From Christiangramia forsetii KT0803 (GTDB taxonomy: Bacteria; Bacteroidota; Bacteroidia; Flavobacteriales; Flavobacteriaceae), in assembly GCF_000060345.1 (NCBI RefSeq), contig NC_008571.1, forward strand, positions 1,612,001-1,676,000: 64,000 bases of DNA, given 5' to 3'. Of the stretch, positions 51,312 to 60,451 are shown in pieces. The notes under the pieces are model-generated. The model had not been told where the DNA came from. It saw only the letters and a program-made list of their open reading frames with translations, and did not search any database. Each line of letters begins with the position of its first letter. Position 1 is the first letter of the stretch. A program made the position numbers and the translations under genes.

Positions 51312-53288
51312 TTAATATTCTATTAAATTTTTTAATTTTTCTTTGAATCTTTCCTGAGGCAAGTATTGTTTTTCAAGATTTTTAGCAAAAGGAATTGGGG
51401 TATCCATGCTACCAACCCTTATAACCGGTGCATCCAGGCTTTCGAAACAACTTTCAGAAATTTGTGCAGCTACTTCCGAAGCAAAACTTCCAAATTGTGA
51501 ATCTTCCGTAAGAATAATGCACTTACCGGTTTTAGTGACCGATTTACAAATACTTTCCATATCTAATGGCTGAAGACTTCTAAGATCAATAAGATCGGCC
51601 TTAATATAGCTCATTTCTTCAAGCACGTCTATCGCCCAATGTACCCCGGCGCCATAACTAATGATACTTATTTCCTCACCTTCCCTTAATAAGGAAGCTT
51701 TTCCAAAAGGTAATGTATAATAATCTACTGGCACTTCCTGTCTTATACTTCTATAAAGCCCTTTATGTTCAAAAAACAATACCGGATTAGGATCATTAAA
51801 AGCTGTATTCAATAAACCCTTGGCATCATAAGGGAATGCCGGGTAAATAACTTTTAAACCGGGCACCTTTGTAAACCAGGCTTCATTGGTCTGGCTATGG
51901 AAAGGTCCAGCTCCCACTCCACCACCACAAGGCATTCTAAGAACAACATCGGCGTTTTGATCCCATCTGTATTTCACCTTAGCCAGGTAATTCACAATAG
52001 GGTTAAAACCGGAACTCACAAAATCACTGAATTGCATTTCTACCATAGCTTTCATACCATTGATTGAAAGTCCCATAGCTGCTCCAACAATTGCAGACTC
52101 ACAAATAGGTGTATTGCGAATACGATCTTTGCCAAATTCTTCCACGAAACCTTCTGTGATTTTAAACACACCTCCATAATCTGCAATATCCTGTCCCATT
52201 AAAACAAGATTCTCATGCTTCTTCACAGATTCTTTTAATGCTTGTGAAATAGCATCAATAAATCGAATATATTCAGTATTTTCTTTAGGTTTAATTTCCT
52301 GATATTCAAAATTTTCATAAACATCATCTAATTCTTTTGTTGCATCTGAAACTATTATATCTTCAGAAAATGCTAACTGTAGATTCTTGTCAATTTCAGC
52401 TAATATTTCTGTTCTAAATTTCTCTTTTAGATCGTTTGTTAGAATATTTTTTGCAATTAAATATTCTTCAAAATTTAAAACAGGATCTTTTTGTTGCCAT
52501 TCATCCATTAATTCCTGCGGCACATATTTCGTCCCACTTGCTTCTTCATGCCCCCGCATTCTGAAGGTTTTAAACTCCACCAGAACAGGCCGAGGTTCTT
52601 TTCTAATACTTTCAGCTATTTCAGAGATTTTTGTATAGACTTCAAGTATATTATTTCCATCGATGATATGCGATTCCATCCCGTAACCAGCGCCTCTATC
52701 TGCAAGATCTTTACAACGATACTGCTCTACGGTAGGTGTAGATAACCCATAACCATTATTTTCAATACAAAATAAGACCGGCAAATCCCAAACCGAAGCG
52801 ATATTCAATGCTTCATGAAAATCACCTTCACTAGTCCCTCCTTCTCCCGAAAAAACAGCAGTTAATTTCTTTTCATTCTTTAATTTGTGCGCTAGGGCGA
52901 TCCCATCGGCTACTCCAAGCTGAGGACCTAGATGTGAGATCATCCCCACAATATTATATTCCTGGGTTCCGAAATGAAAACTGCGATCGCGCCCTTTCGT
53001 AAAACCAGAAGCTTTTCCCTGCCATTGTGCAAATAAGCGGTTTAAAGGAATCTCCCTGCTTGTAAAAACACCCAGATTTCGGTGCATAGGCAGGATATAT
53101 TCTTCTGTTTCAAGAGATTTTGTAACACCTACTGAGATTGCTTCCTGCCCTATTCCGCTAAACCATTTTGAAATCTTCCCCTGTCGTAACAAGATCAGCA
53201 TCTTTTCCTCTATCATTCTGGGTTTCAGCATGGACCTGTAGAGATCGAGCATCGCATCATTAGACAATTGAGTTTCCTTATATTCCAT
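51312..53288 (-). CDS. 2-oxoacid dehydrogenase E1, fused alpha and beta subunits
   Basis: About 658 residues from ATG 53288 (MEYKETQLSN); longer starts would run into the intergenic repeat at 53365-53459. Residues ~1-320 are E1-alpha, TPP-binding GEGGTSEGDFHEALN and CIENNGYGLST; ~335-658 are E1-beta (LVLMGQDIADYGGVF, FHSQTNEAWF). The order matches the fused branched-chain or pyruvate-type E1 of Bacteroidota. No E2 or E3 gene is adjacent. Confidence 0.9.
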   Translation of the reverse strand: MEYKETQLSNDAMLDLYRSMLKPRMIEEKMLILLRQGKISKWFSGIGQEAISVGVTKSLETEEYILPMHRNLGVFTSREIPLNRLFAQWQGKASGFTKGRDRSFHFGTQEYNIVGMISHLGPQLGVADGIALAHKLKNEKKLTAVFSGEGGTSEGDFHEALNIASVWDLPVLFCIENNGYGLSTPTVEQYRCKDLADRGAGYGMESHIIDGNNILEVYTKISEIAESIRKEPRPVLVEFKTFRMRGHEEASGTKYVPQELMDEWQQKDPVLNFEEYLIAKNILTNDLKEKFRTEILAEIDKNLQLAFSEDIIVSDATKELDDVYENFEYQEIKPKENTEYIRFIDAISQALKESVKKHENLVLMGQDIADYGGVFKITEGFVEEFGKDRIRNTPICESAIVGAAMGLSINGMKAMVEMQFSDFVSSGFNPIVNYLAKVKYRWDQNADVVLRMPCGGGVGAGPFHSQTNEAWFTKVPGLKVIYPAFPYDAKGLLNTAFNDPNPVLFFEHKGLYRSIRQEVPVDYYTLPFGKASLLREGEEISIISYGAGVHWAIDVLEEMSYIKADLIDLRSLQPLDMESICKSVTKTGKCIILTEDSQFGSFASEVAAQISESCFESLDAPVIRVGSMDTPIPFAKNLEKQYLPQERFKEKLKNLIEY

Positions 53289-53364
53289 TGTCCTTGATTT
53301 GGTATTATTAGAAAGCATAAAATAGTTTTGTTTGTCCGTAAAGCATTCTAAACTGAAAAATGAT

Positions 53365-53459
53365 GTCATTCTGTCCCGATAACTATCGGGGTTGTTTCAG
53401 AATCTCAGCTTAATATAAATCAATGCAATATTGAGAACATTAAATAAATTCAGGGTAAC
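53365..53459. repeat. Intergenic repeat element, copy B
   Basis: Begins GTCATTCTGTCCCGATAACT, as copy A at 17820-17910, with TATCGGGGTTGTTTCAGAAT next, and ends AAATTCAGGGTAAC. The middle differs. It lies between divergent genes. Confidence 0.75.
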
Positions 53460-53510
53460 GAAAGAACGATTAAGATGAAAAACGGATATACATGAAATAG
53501 TTTTATACCT

Positions 53511-53518
53511 CAAATGTA
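53511..53518 (-). promoter_or_regulatory. -7 promoter box (TACATTTG) for the E1 gene
   Basis: TAnnTTTG match on the minus strand; the transcript would cross repeat copy B before the start at 53288. Confidence 0.35.
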
Positions 53519-53576
53519 ACTAAATTTCTATTTGCTAAGAAAAATATAAACAAACGGCATATCCCCTTATTTTATT

Positions 53577-53584
53577 TAACTTTG
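53577..53584 (+). promoter_or_regulatory. -7 promoter box (TAACTTTG) for the 2OG-oxygenase operon
   Basis: TAnnTTTG match 32 bp before ATG 53616. Confidence 0.5.
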
Positions 53585-53615
53585 TTTGTTACCTTATAAT
53601 AAAAAATCGCTCAAA

Positions 53616-54569
53616 ATGGCAATGAATAATATACCTAGTGTAAATCTAGCCGACTTCTTATCGGATGATCCGAAGCGCAAAGAAAAATTTGTAAATGAAA
53701 TTGGTAAAGCATATGAAGAGATTGGCTTCGTGGCGTTAAAGAACCATTTTTTAAGTGATCAGCTGGTAGAAGAACTATATAAAGAGGTTAAATCCTTTTT
53801 TGATCTTCCAGTTGAAACTAAACAGAAATATGAAATTGAGGGCCTTGCCGGCCAAAGAGGATATATTTCTTTTGGAAAAGAACACGCTAAAGGAAAAAAG
53901 GAAGGCGATCTTAAAGAATTCTGGCATTTTGGTCAGGAACCCTCTAAAGATGCAAACCTTACTGAAGAATATCCTGAAAATGTACGGGTTGAAGAATTAA
54001 AGGACTTCAATCATACTGGAATGGAGGCCTACAGAATGCTTGAAAAAACAGGGATCTATGTACTAAGAGCACTTGCTTTATACATCGGGCTAGAAGAGCA
54101 TTATTTTGATCACTGGGCAAGTAATGGGAATAGTATTTTAAGACCAATTCACTATCCGCCAATACAGGAAGAGCCAAAAGGAGCTGTAAGAGCTGGTGCT
54201 CATGGAGACATTAACCTAATTACTTTGTTAATGGGTGCTTCTACCGGCGGACTTCAGGTTCTAAGAAAAGATGGAGAATGGATCGATGCGATTCCGCAGG
54301 AGGACGAATTGGTAATTAATGTGGGGGATATGCTGGAGAGGCATACCAACAATAAACTGAGGTCTACAATTCACCGGGTAACGAACCCTCCTAAAGATCA
54401 ATGGGGAAAACCTAGATATTCTATACCTTTCTTTATGCATCCAAGAAGTGAAATGAAACTGGATTGTTTAGAAGAATGTATTGATGAAGATCATCCAAAA
54501 CAATTTGAAGATATTACTGCAGGTGAATTTCTTCATCAAAGACTTGTTGAGATAGGTCTTAAAAAATAA
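53616..54569 (+). CDS. 2-oxoglutarate/Fe(II) oxygenase (isopenicillin N synthase family)
   Basis: 317 residues from ATG 53616 (MAMNNIPSVNLADFLS); an upstream TTG overlaps the promoter and is rejected. Fe ligands HGD (AGAHGDINLITLL) and H in STIHRVTNP; 2OG-binding R-x-S in KPRYSIPFF. Oxidises small molecules; substrate unknown. First gene of a string with the eIF1-like, DUF1835 and nucleoside phosphorylase genes. Confidence 0.9.
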   Translation: MAMNNIPSVNLADFLSDDPKRKEKFVNEIGKAYEEIGFVALKNHFLSDQLVEELYKEVKSFFDLPVETKQKYEIEGLAGQRGYISFGKEHAKGKKEGDLKEFWHFGQEPSKDANLTEEYPENVRVEELKDFNHTGMEAYRMLEKTGIYVLRALALYIGLEEHYFDHWASNGNSILRPIHYPPIQEEPKGAVRAGAHGDINLITLLMGASTGGLQVLRKDGEWIDAIPQEDELVINVGDMLERHTNNKLRSTIHRVTNPPKDQWGKPRYSIPFFMHPRSEMKLDCLEECIDEDHPKQFEDITAGEFLHQRLVEIGLKK

Positions 54570-54574
54570 TAGTT

Positions 54575-54931
54575 ATGGCAAAAAAGAAATTAGGCCTTGA
54601 GGATCTGGGAGGTTTCGTTTTTTCCACAAATGATGATTTTGACGAATCTGAATATACCGATGGAGAATCTCAGAATGACCTCACTCCAAAAGATCAGCAA
54701 CTTGAAGCGCATTTTAGCAATAAAGGGCGAGGAGGTAAAACAGTAACTATAATAAAAGGTTATGAAGGATCTGATGAAGATCTCATCGCCCTGGGTAAAA
54801 TGTTGAAGAAAAAATGTGGCGTTGGCGGTTCTACCAAAGATGGAGAGATAATTATTCAGGGGGACCACAGAGAAAAAGTAATGAAAATACTTAAAAAAGA
54901 AGGATATAATGTAAAACGTGTTGGAGGTTGA
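54575..54931 (+). CDS. Translation initiation factor SUI1/eIF1 homologue (YciH-like)
   Basis: 118 residues; N-terminal ~50 acidic, then the SUI1 domain: GRGGKTVTIIKGYEGSDEDL, KKCGVGGSTKDGEIIIQGDHR. Five bp after the oxygenase stop. Bacterial homologues modulate start-codon selection or stress translation. Confidence 0.92.
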   Translation: MAKKKLGLEDLGGFVFSTNDDFDESEYTDGESQNDLTPKDQQLEAHFSNKGRGGKTVTIIKGYEGSDEDLIALGKMLKKKCGVGGSTKDGEIIIQGDHREKVMKILKKEGYNVKRVGG

Positions 54932-54957
54932 TCTAATACGCTTTTTTATACTATAAA

Positions 54958-55887
54958 ATGGAAAATAAAACCCTACACATTGTAAACGGCGACAGTCTGG
55001 CTGAGCAGATGCAGGAATTGAATCTGCCTGGAGAAATCGTTGTCTGGAGAGAACTGCTTTGTGAAGGGCCGACTCAAAAAGAGATCAATTCTGATTTTTT
55101 CAAGTTGAGAAAAAAATTTCTTCTTAAAACCTATAATATTTCAGCTGAAAATTATGAGGAGCGATTTGTTTCTGAAATCAAGCGATTAAAATCCTTAAAT
55201 AATTATGACAATGTAGTACTCTGGTTTGAATTCGATCTTTTCTGTCATATCAATATGTTAGCAGCGATAAGTATTCTTGTAGATAAGCATGGGGAGATCC
55301 CTATTTCTCTTGTTTGCAGTAAAAAACTTAAGGGTGAAAAGGAACTCCAGGCCCTATCTCAACTTAGTCTAAAAGAATTAGAGAACCATTATAAGAACAG
55401 TATTCAGCTAAATCATGAAGATATAGAAGCTGCAGCTCTTATATGGGAATTATATTGCGGGGACAATCCATTAAAATTGAAACCCCAGATAAAGATCAAC
55501 ACCAATTTTGAGTATTTATCCAGTTGCATTAGAGCCCATATTGAACGATTTCCGAATAGTATTACCGGCATCAATTCTTTAGAAAGAAATGTGCTTCGGT
55601 TGATTGAAAATCAGGAGATCAAGAATGAAAATCATCTTCTAGGTTATGCCCTTCAGTACCAGGGATATTATGGTTATAGTGATACGCAAATGCAAAGACT
55701 GCTAAAGAAACTTTCTATTTTCTACCATAATAAAGAAGGCAAGATCGTTCTTAACGAAAAAGGACAACATGTACTTGAAGAAAAAAAGAATTTTTACAGA
55801 GAACTAAATAATGAGGAATATTTTGGCGGCACCAAAATGTATGCTTTCCTCTATGAGTCTGAATCCCACCGATTATTAAAATTATAG
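54958..55887 (+). CDS. DUF1835-domain protein
   Basis: 309 residues, DUF1835 opening TLHIVNGDSLAEQMQELNL, then WRELLCEGPT and LWFEFDLFCHINML; C-terminal DUF3658-like part. Function unknown. Tight with neighbours (1 bp before the phosphorylase gene). Confidence 0.88.
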   Translation: MENKTLHIVNGDSLAEQMQELNLPGEIVVWRELLCEGPTQKEINSDFFKLRKKFLLKTYNISAENYEERFVSEIKRLKSLNNYDNVVLWFEFDLFCHINMLAAISILVDKHGEIPISLVCSKKLKGEKELQALSQLSLKELENHYKNSIQLNHEDIEAAALIWELYCGDNPLKLKPQIKINTNFEYLSSCIRAHIERFPNSITGINSLERNVLRLIENQEIKNENHLLGYALQYQGYYGYSDTQMQRLLKKLSIFYHNKEGKIVLNEKGQHVLEEKKNFYRELNNEEYFGGTKMYAFLYESESHRLLKL

Positions 55888-55888
55888 A

Positions 55889-56758
55889 ATGAGTTTAGAA
55901 GCTTCAGAATTGATCCTGAATAAGGACGGTTCTATTTATCACCTTGGTTTATTACCAGAAGAAATAGCTAACACCGTTATTACTGTTGGAGATCCTGCAA
56001 GGGTGCAAAAAATAAGTGTTCATTTTGATTCGATTGAAGTAAAGAAGCAGAAAAGGGAATTTTGCACACATACTGGTATTTATAAAGGAAAAAGGATCAC
56101 AGTAATGTCTACCGGTATGGGCACCGATAACATAGATATCGCCCTTACCGAGCTTGATGCACTTGTAAATATCGATCTTAAGGCCAAAAAGATCAAAGAT
56201 AAATTAACCAGTCTTGATATTATAAGAATTGGAACCACCGGTTCAATTCGAAAAGAAATCCCTGTAGGCAGCTATATTATAAGTGAATTAGCCCTCGGTT
56301 TTGATGGCCTTATGCATTACTATAAAGACGATTCATTTCTTAAAAAAGATATCGCTAATGCCTTTGTAGAACAAACCAATTGGTCTGTTAAAAAAGCGCT
56401 CCCATATGTTGTTGAGGGTGGAAAAGATCTAATACAAAGATTGAGTTCTGATGCTACTATTAAAGGATTTACAGCTACAAATGTCGGGTTTTATGGACCA
56501 CAGGGAAGAATTCTTCGAGCCGAGGTTCCGGACCCTAAAATGAACGATAGAATTGCAGCTTTCGAGTACAATGGCCATTCAGTCACCAATTTAGAAATGG
56601 AAACTTCAGGTATCTATGGGATATCCCGATTATTAGGTCATAATGCTGCTTCAATGAACCTTGTACTTGCTAATCGTGCTACAGGAGAATTTCTTGAAAA
56701 TGCTTCTGAAATGATGGATGAGCTTATCATTTATACACTTAATAAGATCTCCCAATAA
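55889..56758 (+). CDS. Nucleoside phosphorylase (uridine phosphorylase-like)
   Basis: 289 residues, NP-I family: ITVGDPARVQKIS, VMSTGMGTDNIDIALTELDAL, RIGTTGSIRKEIPVGSYI and NLEMETSGIYG. Cleaves nucleosides with phosphate; closest to uridine phosphorylase type. Pyrimidine salvage like upp elsewhere in the window. Confidence 0.9.
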   Translation: MSLEASELILNKDGSIYHLGLLPEEIANTVITVGDPARVQKISVHFDSIEVKKQKREFCTHTGIYKGKRITVMSTGMGTDNIDIALTELDALVNIDLKAKKIKDKLTSLDIIRIGTTGSIRKEIPVGSYIISELALGFDGLMHYYKDDSFLKKDIANAFVEQTNWSVKKALPYVVEGGKDLIQRLSSDATIKGFTATNVGFYGPQGRILRAEVPDPKMNDRIAAFEYNGHSVTNLEMETSGIYGISRLLGHNAASMNLVLANRATGEFLENASEMMDELIIYTLNKISQ

Positions 56759-56831
56759 CTGTCTTATTTAACAATATATTAAAAGCAAAGCATGGTGTAC
56801 TTTGTATTTTTAACCAAACAATAGATAACCC

Positions 56832-58886
56832 ATGCAGCAACTTAATGAAGACCGTTTTAGACATAGAGATCTAAATTGGTTGAGTTTTAATGAGAGGGTT
56901 CTTCAGGAAGCCGCAGATAAAATTAATCCTTTGTACGAAAGGATGAAATTTCTCGCAATATTCTCTTCTAATCTGGATGAATACTTTAGAGTAAGAGTAT
57001 CTCAATTGCGCCAAATGAAGCGGGTAAAGAAAAGTATTCGTAAAAAATTGGCTCTGCGTCCTTCAAAAATTACCAAACAAATTATTCAGGAGGTAAAGAA
57101 GCAACAGAATGATTTTGGAGATATTTATCATAACCATATAATTCCTGAACTAGCCGAAAATGGAATACATATAAGAGATGCTGAACATTACAGTGATACT
57201 CATAAGAAATTTGTTGATTCATTTTTTAATAATAAAGTTGAAAAGCATATAAAACCTATTGTCCTGGACCTGGAAAATGAAAATGAATTATTCCTGGAGA
57301 ATTCGGTGCTATATTTCCTTATTACATTTAAAAATGAAAATAAACTGGCGGTAATAAATATCCCTGTAGAGGACTGCGGAAGGTTTGTGATGATGGACGA
57401 TGTACAGGATGAACATAATATTACCTACCTGGATGAGATTGTTCGGCATGAAGCATTTAAAATTTTTCCTGAAGACGATATAACCGGTATTTATGAAATT
57501 AAACTCTCTCGTGATGCTGAACTTTATATAGATGACATTTATGAAGGTGTACTGGCAGAGAAAATCTATATCTCTTTAAAACAACGTACAGAAGGCCAGC
57601 CTACAAGACTTCTTTATGATGCAAAAATGCCTAAGGAAGTTCAGAAGAAAATACGCAAACTTTTGAAACTGGGAAAAATAGATATGATGCCGGGCGGCCA
57701 ATATCATAATTTCAAAGATTTCTTTTCCTTTCCAGATCCCACTAATAATAAGAAATTACATTTTAAAGAATTACCGGCGCTTCCCCATAAAACATTAGAC
57801 AAGAGTAAAGACTATTTCAAGGCTATTGCAGAAAAAGACCAGTCCTTACATTTCCCTTATATGTCCTTTTCTTATGTGGAAAAGTTTGTAGATATGGCTG
57901 CGGAAGATAAAGATGTGACTGAAATAAGTATTTCCTTATACCGGGTGGCAGATGAGTCTGAACTGACAAATTCCCTGATGAAAGCTCTTAAAAATGGAAA
58001 AAGGGTTACCGTTTTTGTTGAGGCCAAAGCAAGATTCGATGAAGAAAATAATATTAGTTGGGGACGAAAATTTGAAGAAAAAGGAGCGAATGTTATTTAT
58101 AGCTTTCCTAAAGTAAAGGTACATTCCAAGATCATGCTTATTTCCCGCCAGGAAGGTGATGAAAATGTGAAATATGCTTATATAGGAACGGGGAATTTTA
58201 ATGCGGAAACATCAGCGATCTATTGTGATCATGCCATATTTACTGCAAATAAAAATATAACTAAAGAACTTTACAGATTATTTAAAGTTCTGGAAGGTGA
58301 GTTAATTATACCAAGAGAAAAGAATCTGTTAATTTCTCCATTTTCTACAAGACAGGAGTTTACTAAACTCATCTACAATGAAATTGAGAATGCACGGGAA
58401 GGCAAAAAAGCTAAGATCACAGCTAAAATGAACAGCCTTGAAGATGAAGATATAATTGAACTACTTTATAAAGCAAGTAACGCAGGTGTGGAAATTAGAA
58501 TGCTTATACGTGGCTTTACCTGCCTTATCCCCGGAGTAAAAGACCTGAGTGAAAATATTTATATAACAAGTGTAGTAGATCGCTTTTTGGAGCATGGTAG
58601 AATTTATCTTTTTGAAAATGGTGGGGATGATTTAATGTTCTACGGAAGCGCTGACTGGATGAATAGAAACCTTGATCGTAGGATTGAAGTTATTTCGCCG
58701 GTTCTGGACGATGATATTAAACAGGAATTTAAAGATATTCTTGATATTCAATTAAATGATAACGTAAAAGCAAGAATTCAAGATCCTGAGGAAACCAATA
58801 AATATGTGCAAAGAGAAGAGGGAGAAAAAGAAATTCGTTCTCAATATAGCATTTATGAATACTTAAAGAAAAAACACGCAACATGA
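56832..58886 (+). CDS. ppk1: Polyphosphate kinase 1
   Basis: 684 residues, standard length. N domain RDLNWLSFNERVLQEA, C domains with VKVHSKIMLISR (phosphorylated His), YIGTGNFNAETS and YGSADWMNRNLDRR. Makes polyphosphate from ATP. Overlaps the next gene by 4 bp. Confidence 0.97.
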   Translation: MQQLNEDRFRHRDLNWLSFNERVLQEAADKINPLYERMKFLAIFSSNLDEYFRVRVSQLRQMKRVKKSIRKKLALRPSKITKQIIQEVKKQQNDFGDIYHNHIIPELAENGIHIRDAEHYSDTHKKFVDSFFNNKVEKHIKPIVLDLENENELFLENSVLYFLITFKNENKLAVINIPVEDCGRFVMMDDVQDEHNITYLDEIVRHEAFKIFPEDDITGIYEIKLSRDAELYIDDIYEGVLAEKIYISLKQRTEGQPTRLLYDAKMPKEVQKKIRKLLKLGKIDMMPGGQYHNFKDFFSFPDPTNNKKLHFKELPALPHKTLDKSKDYFKAIAEKDQSLHFPYMSFSYVEKFVDMAAEDKDVTEISISLYRVADESELTNSLMKALKNGKRVTVFVEAKARFDEENNISWGRKFEEKGANVIYSFPKVKVHSKIMLISRQEGDENVKYAYIGTGNFNAETSAIYCDHAIFTANKNITKELYRLFKVLEGELIIPREKNLLISPFSTRQEFTKLIYNEIENAREGKKAKITAKMNSLEDEDIIELLYKASNAGVEIRMLIRGFTCLIPGVKDLSENIYITSVVDRFLEHGRIYLFENGGDDLMFYGSADWMNRNLDRRIEVISPVLDDDIKQEFKDILDIQLNDNVKARIQDPEETNKYVQREEGEKEIRSQYSIYEYLKKKHAT

Positions 58887-59734
58887 AAACGATAAAAGTA
58901 GGAGGCGTTCCTGAACATTTCAATCTTCCATGGCATCGTTGTATAGAAAACGATAAATTCAAAAAAGAAGACATCAATGTTGTTTGGAAAGAATTTCCTG
59001 AGGGAACAGGTGCTATGTGTAAAGCGCTACGTTCAGGAGAAATTGATGTAGCCGTAATACTTACTGAAGGTGTAATTCGGGATATCATTAATGGGAACAA
59101 AAGTAAGATCATCCAGACCTATATTGCCAGTCCTTTGATTTGGGGAATTCACGTAAATGCTGGTTCTCCATATAGAGACATTCAGGATCTTAAAAATACG
59201 AAAGCGGCAATAAGTCGAATGGGGAGCGGGTCTCATTTAATGGCGTATGTAAATGCTGAACACATGGATTGGAATACGGATGAGCTCCAGTTTGAAATCA
59301 TCAATAATCTGGATGGTGCCATTGATGCACTTAAAAAAGATGATGCCCAGTATTTCATGTGGGAGCATTTTACCACCAAACCTTTAGTAGACAATAAAAC
59401 CTTCAGGCTAATCGCAGACTGCCCTACTCCATGGCCTTGTTTTGTTATTGCCGCGAGCGAGGAAAGTATTGAAACAGAACCAGAGGCACTACAGAAGATG
59501 CTCGGAGTATTGAATTCAGAAACTGAAAATTTCAAACTTCAGAAGAATATTGAAGTAGAGCTTTCTGAAAGGTACGATCAGAAACTGGAAGATATCAGGA
59601 AGTGGCTGGATCTTACGAGCTGGAGTCAGGAACAGATCTCAGATAAAAATGTGGAAAAAGTAATGGATAAATTAAAGACTTTAAATCTTATCGACTCAAA
59701 AATTAAAGTCTCGAAGGTTATCCATAATTTCTAA
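58883..59734 (+). CDS. Cytosolic periplasmic-binding-protein-like protein (Ca3427-like)
   Basis: 283 residues with no signal peptide or lipobox (begins MKTIKVGGVPEHFNLPWHR). Type II binding-protein fold: FPEGTGAMCKALRSGEIDVAVILTEG, AAISRMGSGSHLMAYV, PWPCFVIAAS. Looks like the Ca3427/NMT1-like group seen in yeasts and bacteria. No ABC transporter is near; it is coupled to ppk1 (ATGA overlap). Confidence 0.8.
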   Translation: MKTIKVGGVPEHFNLPWHRCIENDKFKKEDINVVWKEFPEGTGAMCKALRSGEIDVAVILTEGVIRDIINGNKSKIIQTYIASPLIWGIHVNAGSPYRDIQDLKNTKAAISRMGSGSHLMAYVNAEHMDWNTDELQFEIINNLDGAIDALKKDDAQYFMWEHFTTKPLVDNKTFRLIADCPTPWPCFVIAASEESIETEPEALQKMLGVLNSETENFKLQKNIEVELSERYDQKLEDIRKWLDLTSWSQEQISDKNVEKVMDKLKTLNLIDSKIKVSKVIHNF

Positions 59735-59738
59735 TCTT

Positions 59739-60404
59739 TTACCATTCTATGGGTTGCTCACCTTGACTCTTTAGATATTCGTTGGTCTTACTAAAATGTT
59801 TATTTCCAAACCAATAACCACGATTGGCACTTAAAGGGGAAGGATGCCCACTGGTTAAAATTAGATGTTTAGAGTTATCAATTAATTTAGTTTTTTTCTT
59901 CGCATAACCACCCCAAAGTAGAAAAACCACATTTTCTTTAGTTTCAGAAACTATACGAATTACCTGATCTGTAAAGGTTTCCCAGCCCTTATTTTGATGA
60001 GAACCTGCCTGGTGAGCTCTAACGCTAAGGGTGGCATTTAGCAATAATACCCCCTGATTTGCCCATCGTTCAAGATTTCCGGTAGAGGGAATAGGTTTAT
60101 TTAAATCGCTCTCTATTTCCTTAAAAATATTGATCAATGATGGAGGGAATGCTACCCCATCTTTCACAGAAAAACATAAGCCATTTGCCTGCCCTATTCC
60201 GTGATAGGGATCCTGTCCTAAAATTACCACTTTCGTATCTTCAAAAGAAGAATAATCAAAAGCAGCGAAAATTTCATTTCCAGGAGGAAAACATTTATGT
60301 TCTGAATATTCATCCTTTATATAGGTTATAAGATTTTCGAAATATTCTTTTTCAAATTCGTTATCCAGCTTGTTTTTCCAGCTTTGATCTATTCTTACGT
60401 TCAT
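59739..60404 (-). CDS. ung: Uracil-DNA glycosylase
   Basis: 221 residues, family 1 UDG: VVILGQDPYHGIGQANGLCFSV (catalytic Asp in QDPYH) and HPSPLSANRGYWFGNKHF (His of HPSPLS). Removes uracil from DNA. Convergent with the binding-protein-like gene and divergent from mutS2. Confidence 0.97.
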   Translation of the reverse strand: MNVRIDQSWKNKLDNEFEKEYFENLITYIKDEYSEHKCFPPGNEIFAAFDYSSFEDTKVVILGQDPYHGIGQANGLCFSVKDGVAFPPSLINIFKEIESDLNKPIPSTGNLERWANQGVLLLNATLSVRAHQAGSHQNKGWETFTDQVIRIVSETKENVVFLLWGGYAKKKTKLIDNSKHLILTSGHPSPLSANRGYWFGNKHFSKTNEYLKSQGEQPIEW

Positions 60405-60414
60405 GAGAATTAAG

Positions 60415-60422
60415 TAACTTTG
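60415..60422 (+). promoter_or_regulatory. -7 promoter box (TAACTTTG) for mutS2
   Basis: TAnnTTTG match 30 bp before the mutS2 ATG, in the ung-mutS2 divergent gap. Confidence 0.5.
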
Positions 60423-60451
60423 TAATGCCTCAAAAGTAGGGAAAAATTGAT

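Noticed and set aside
53289-53369. Longer start for the E1 dehydrogenase (MTSFFSLECF...)
   Set aside because: It would place coding sequence into the intergenic repeat at 53365; the ATG at 53288 begins at the usual E1-alpha position.
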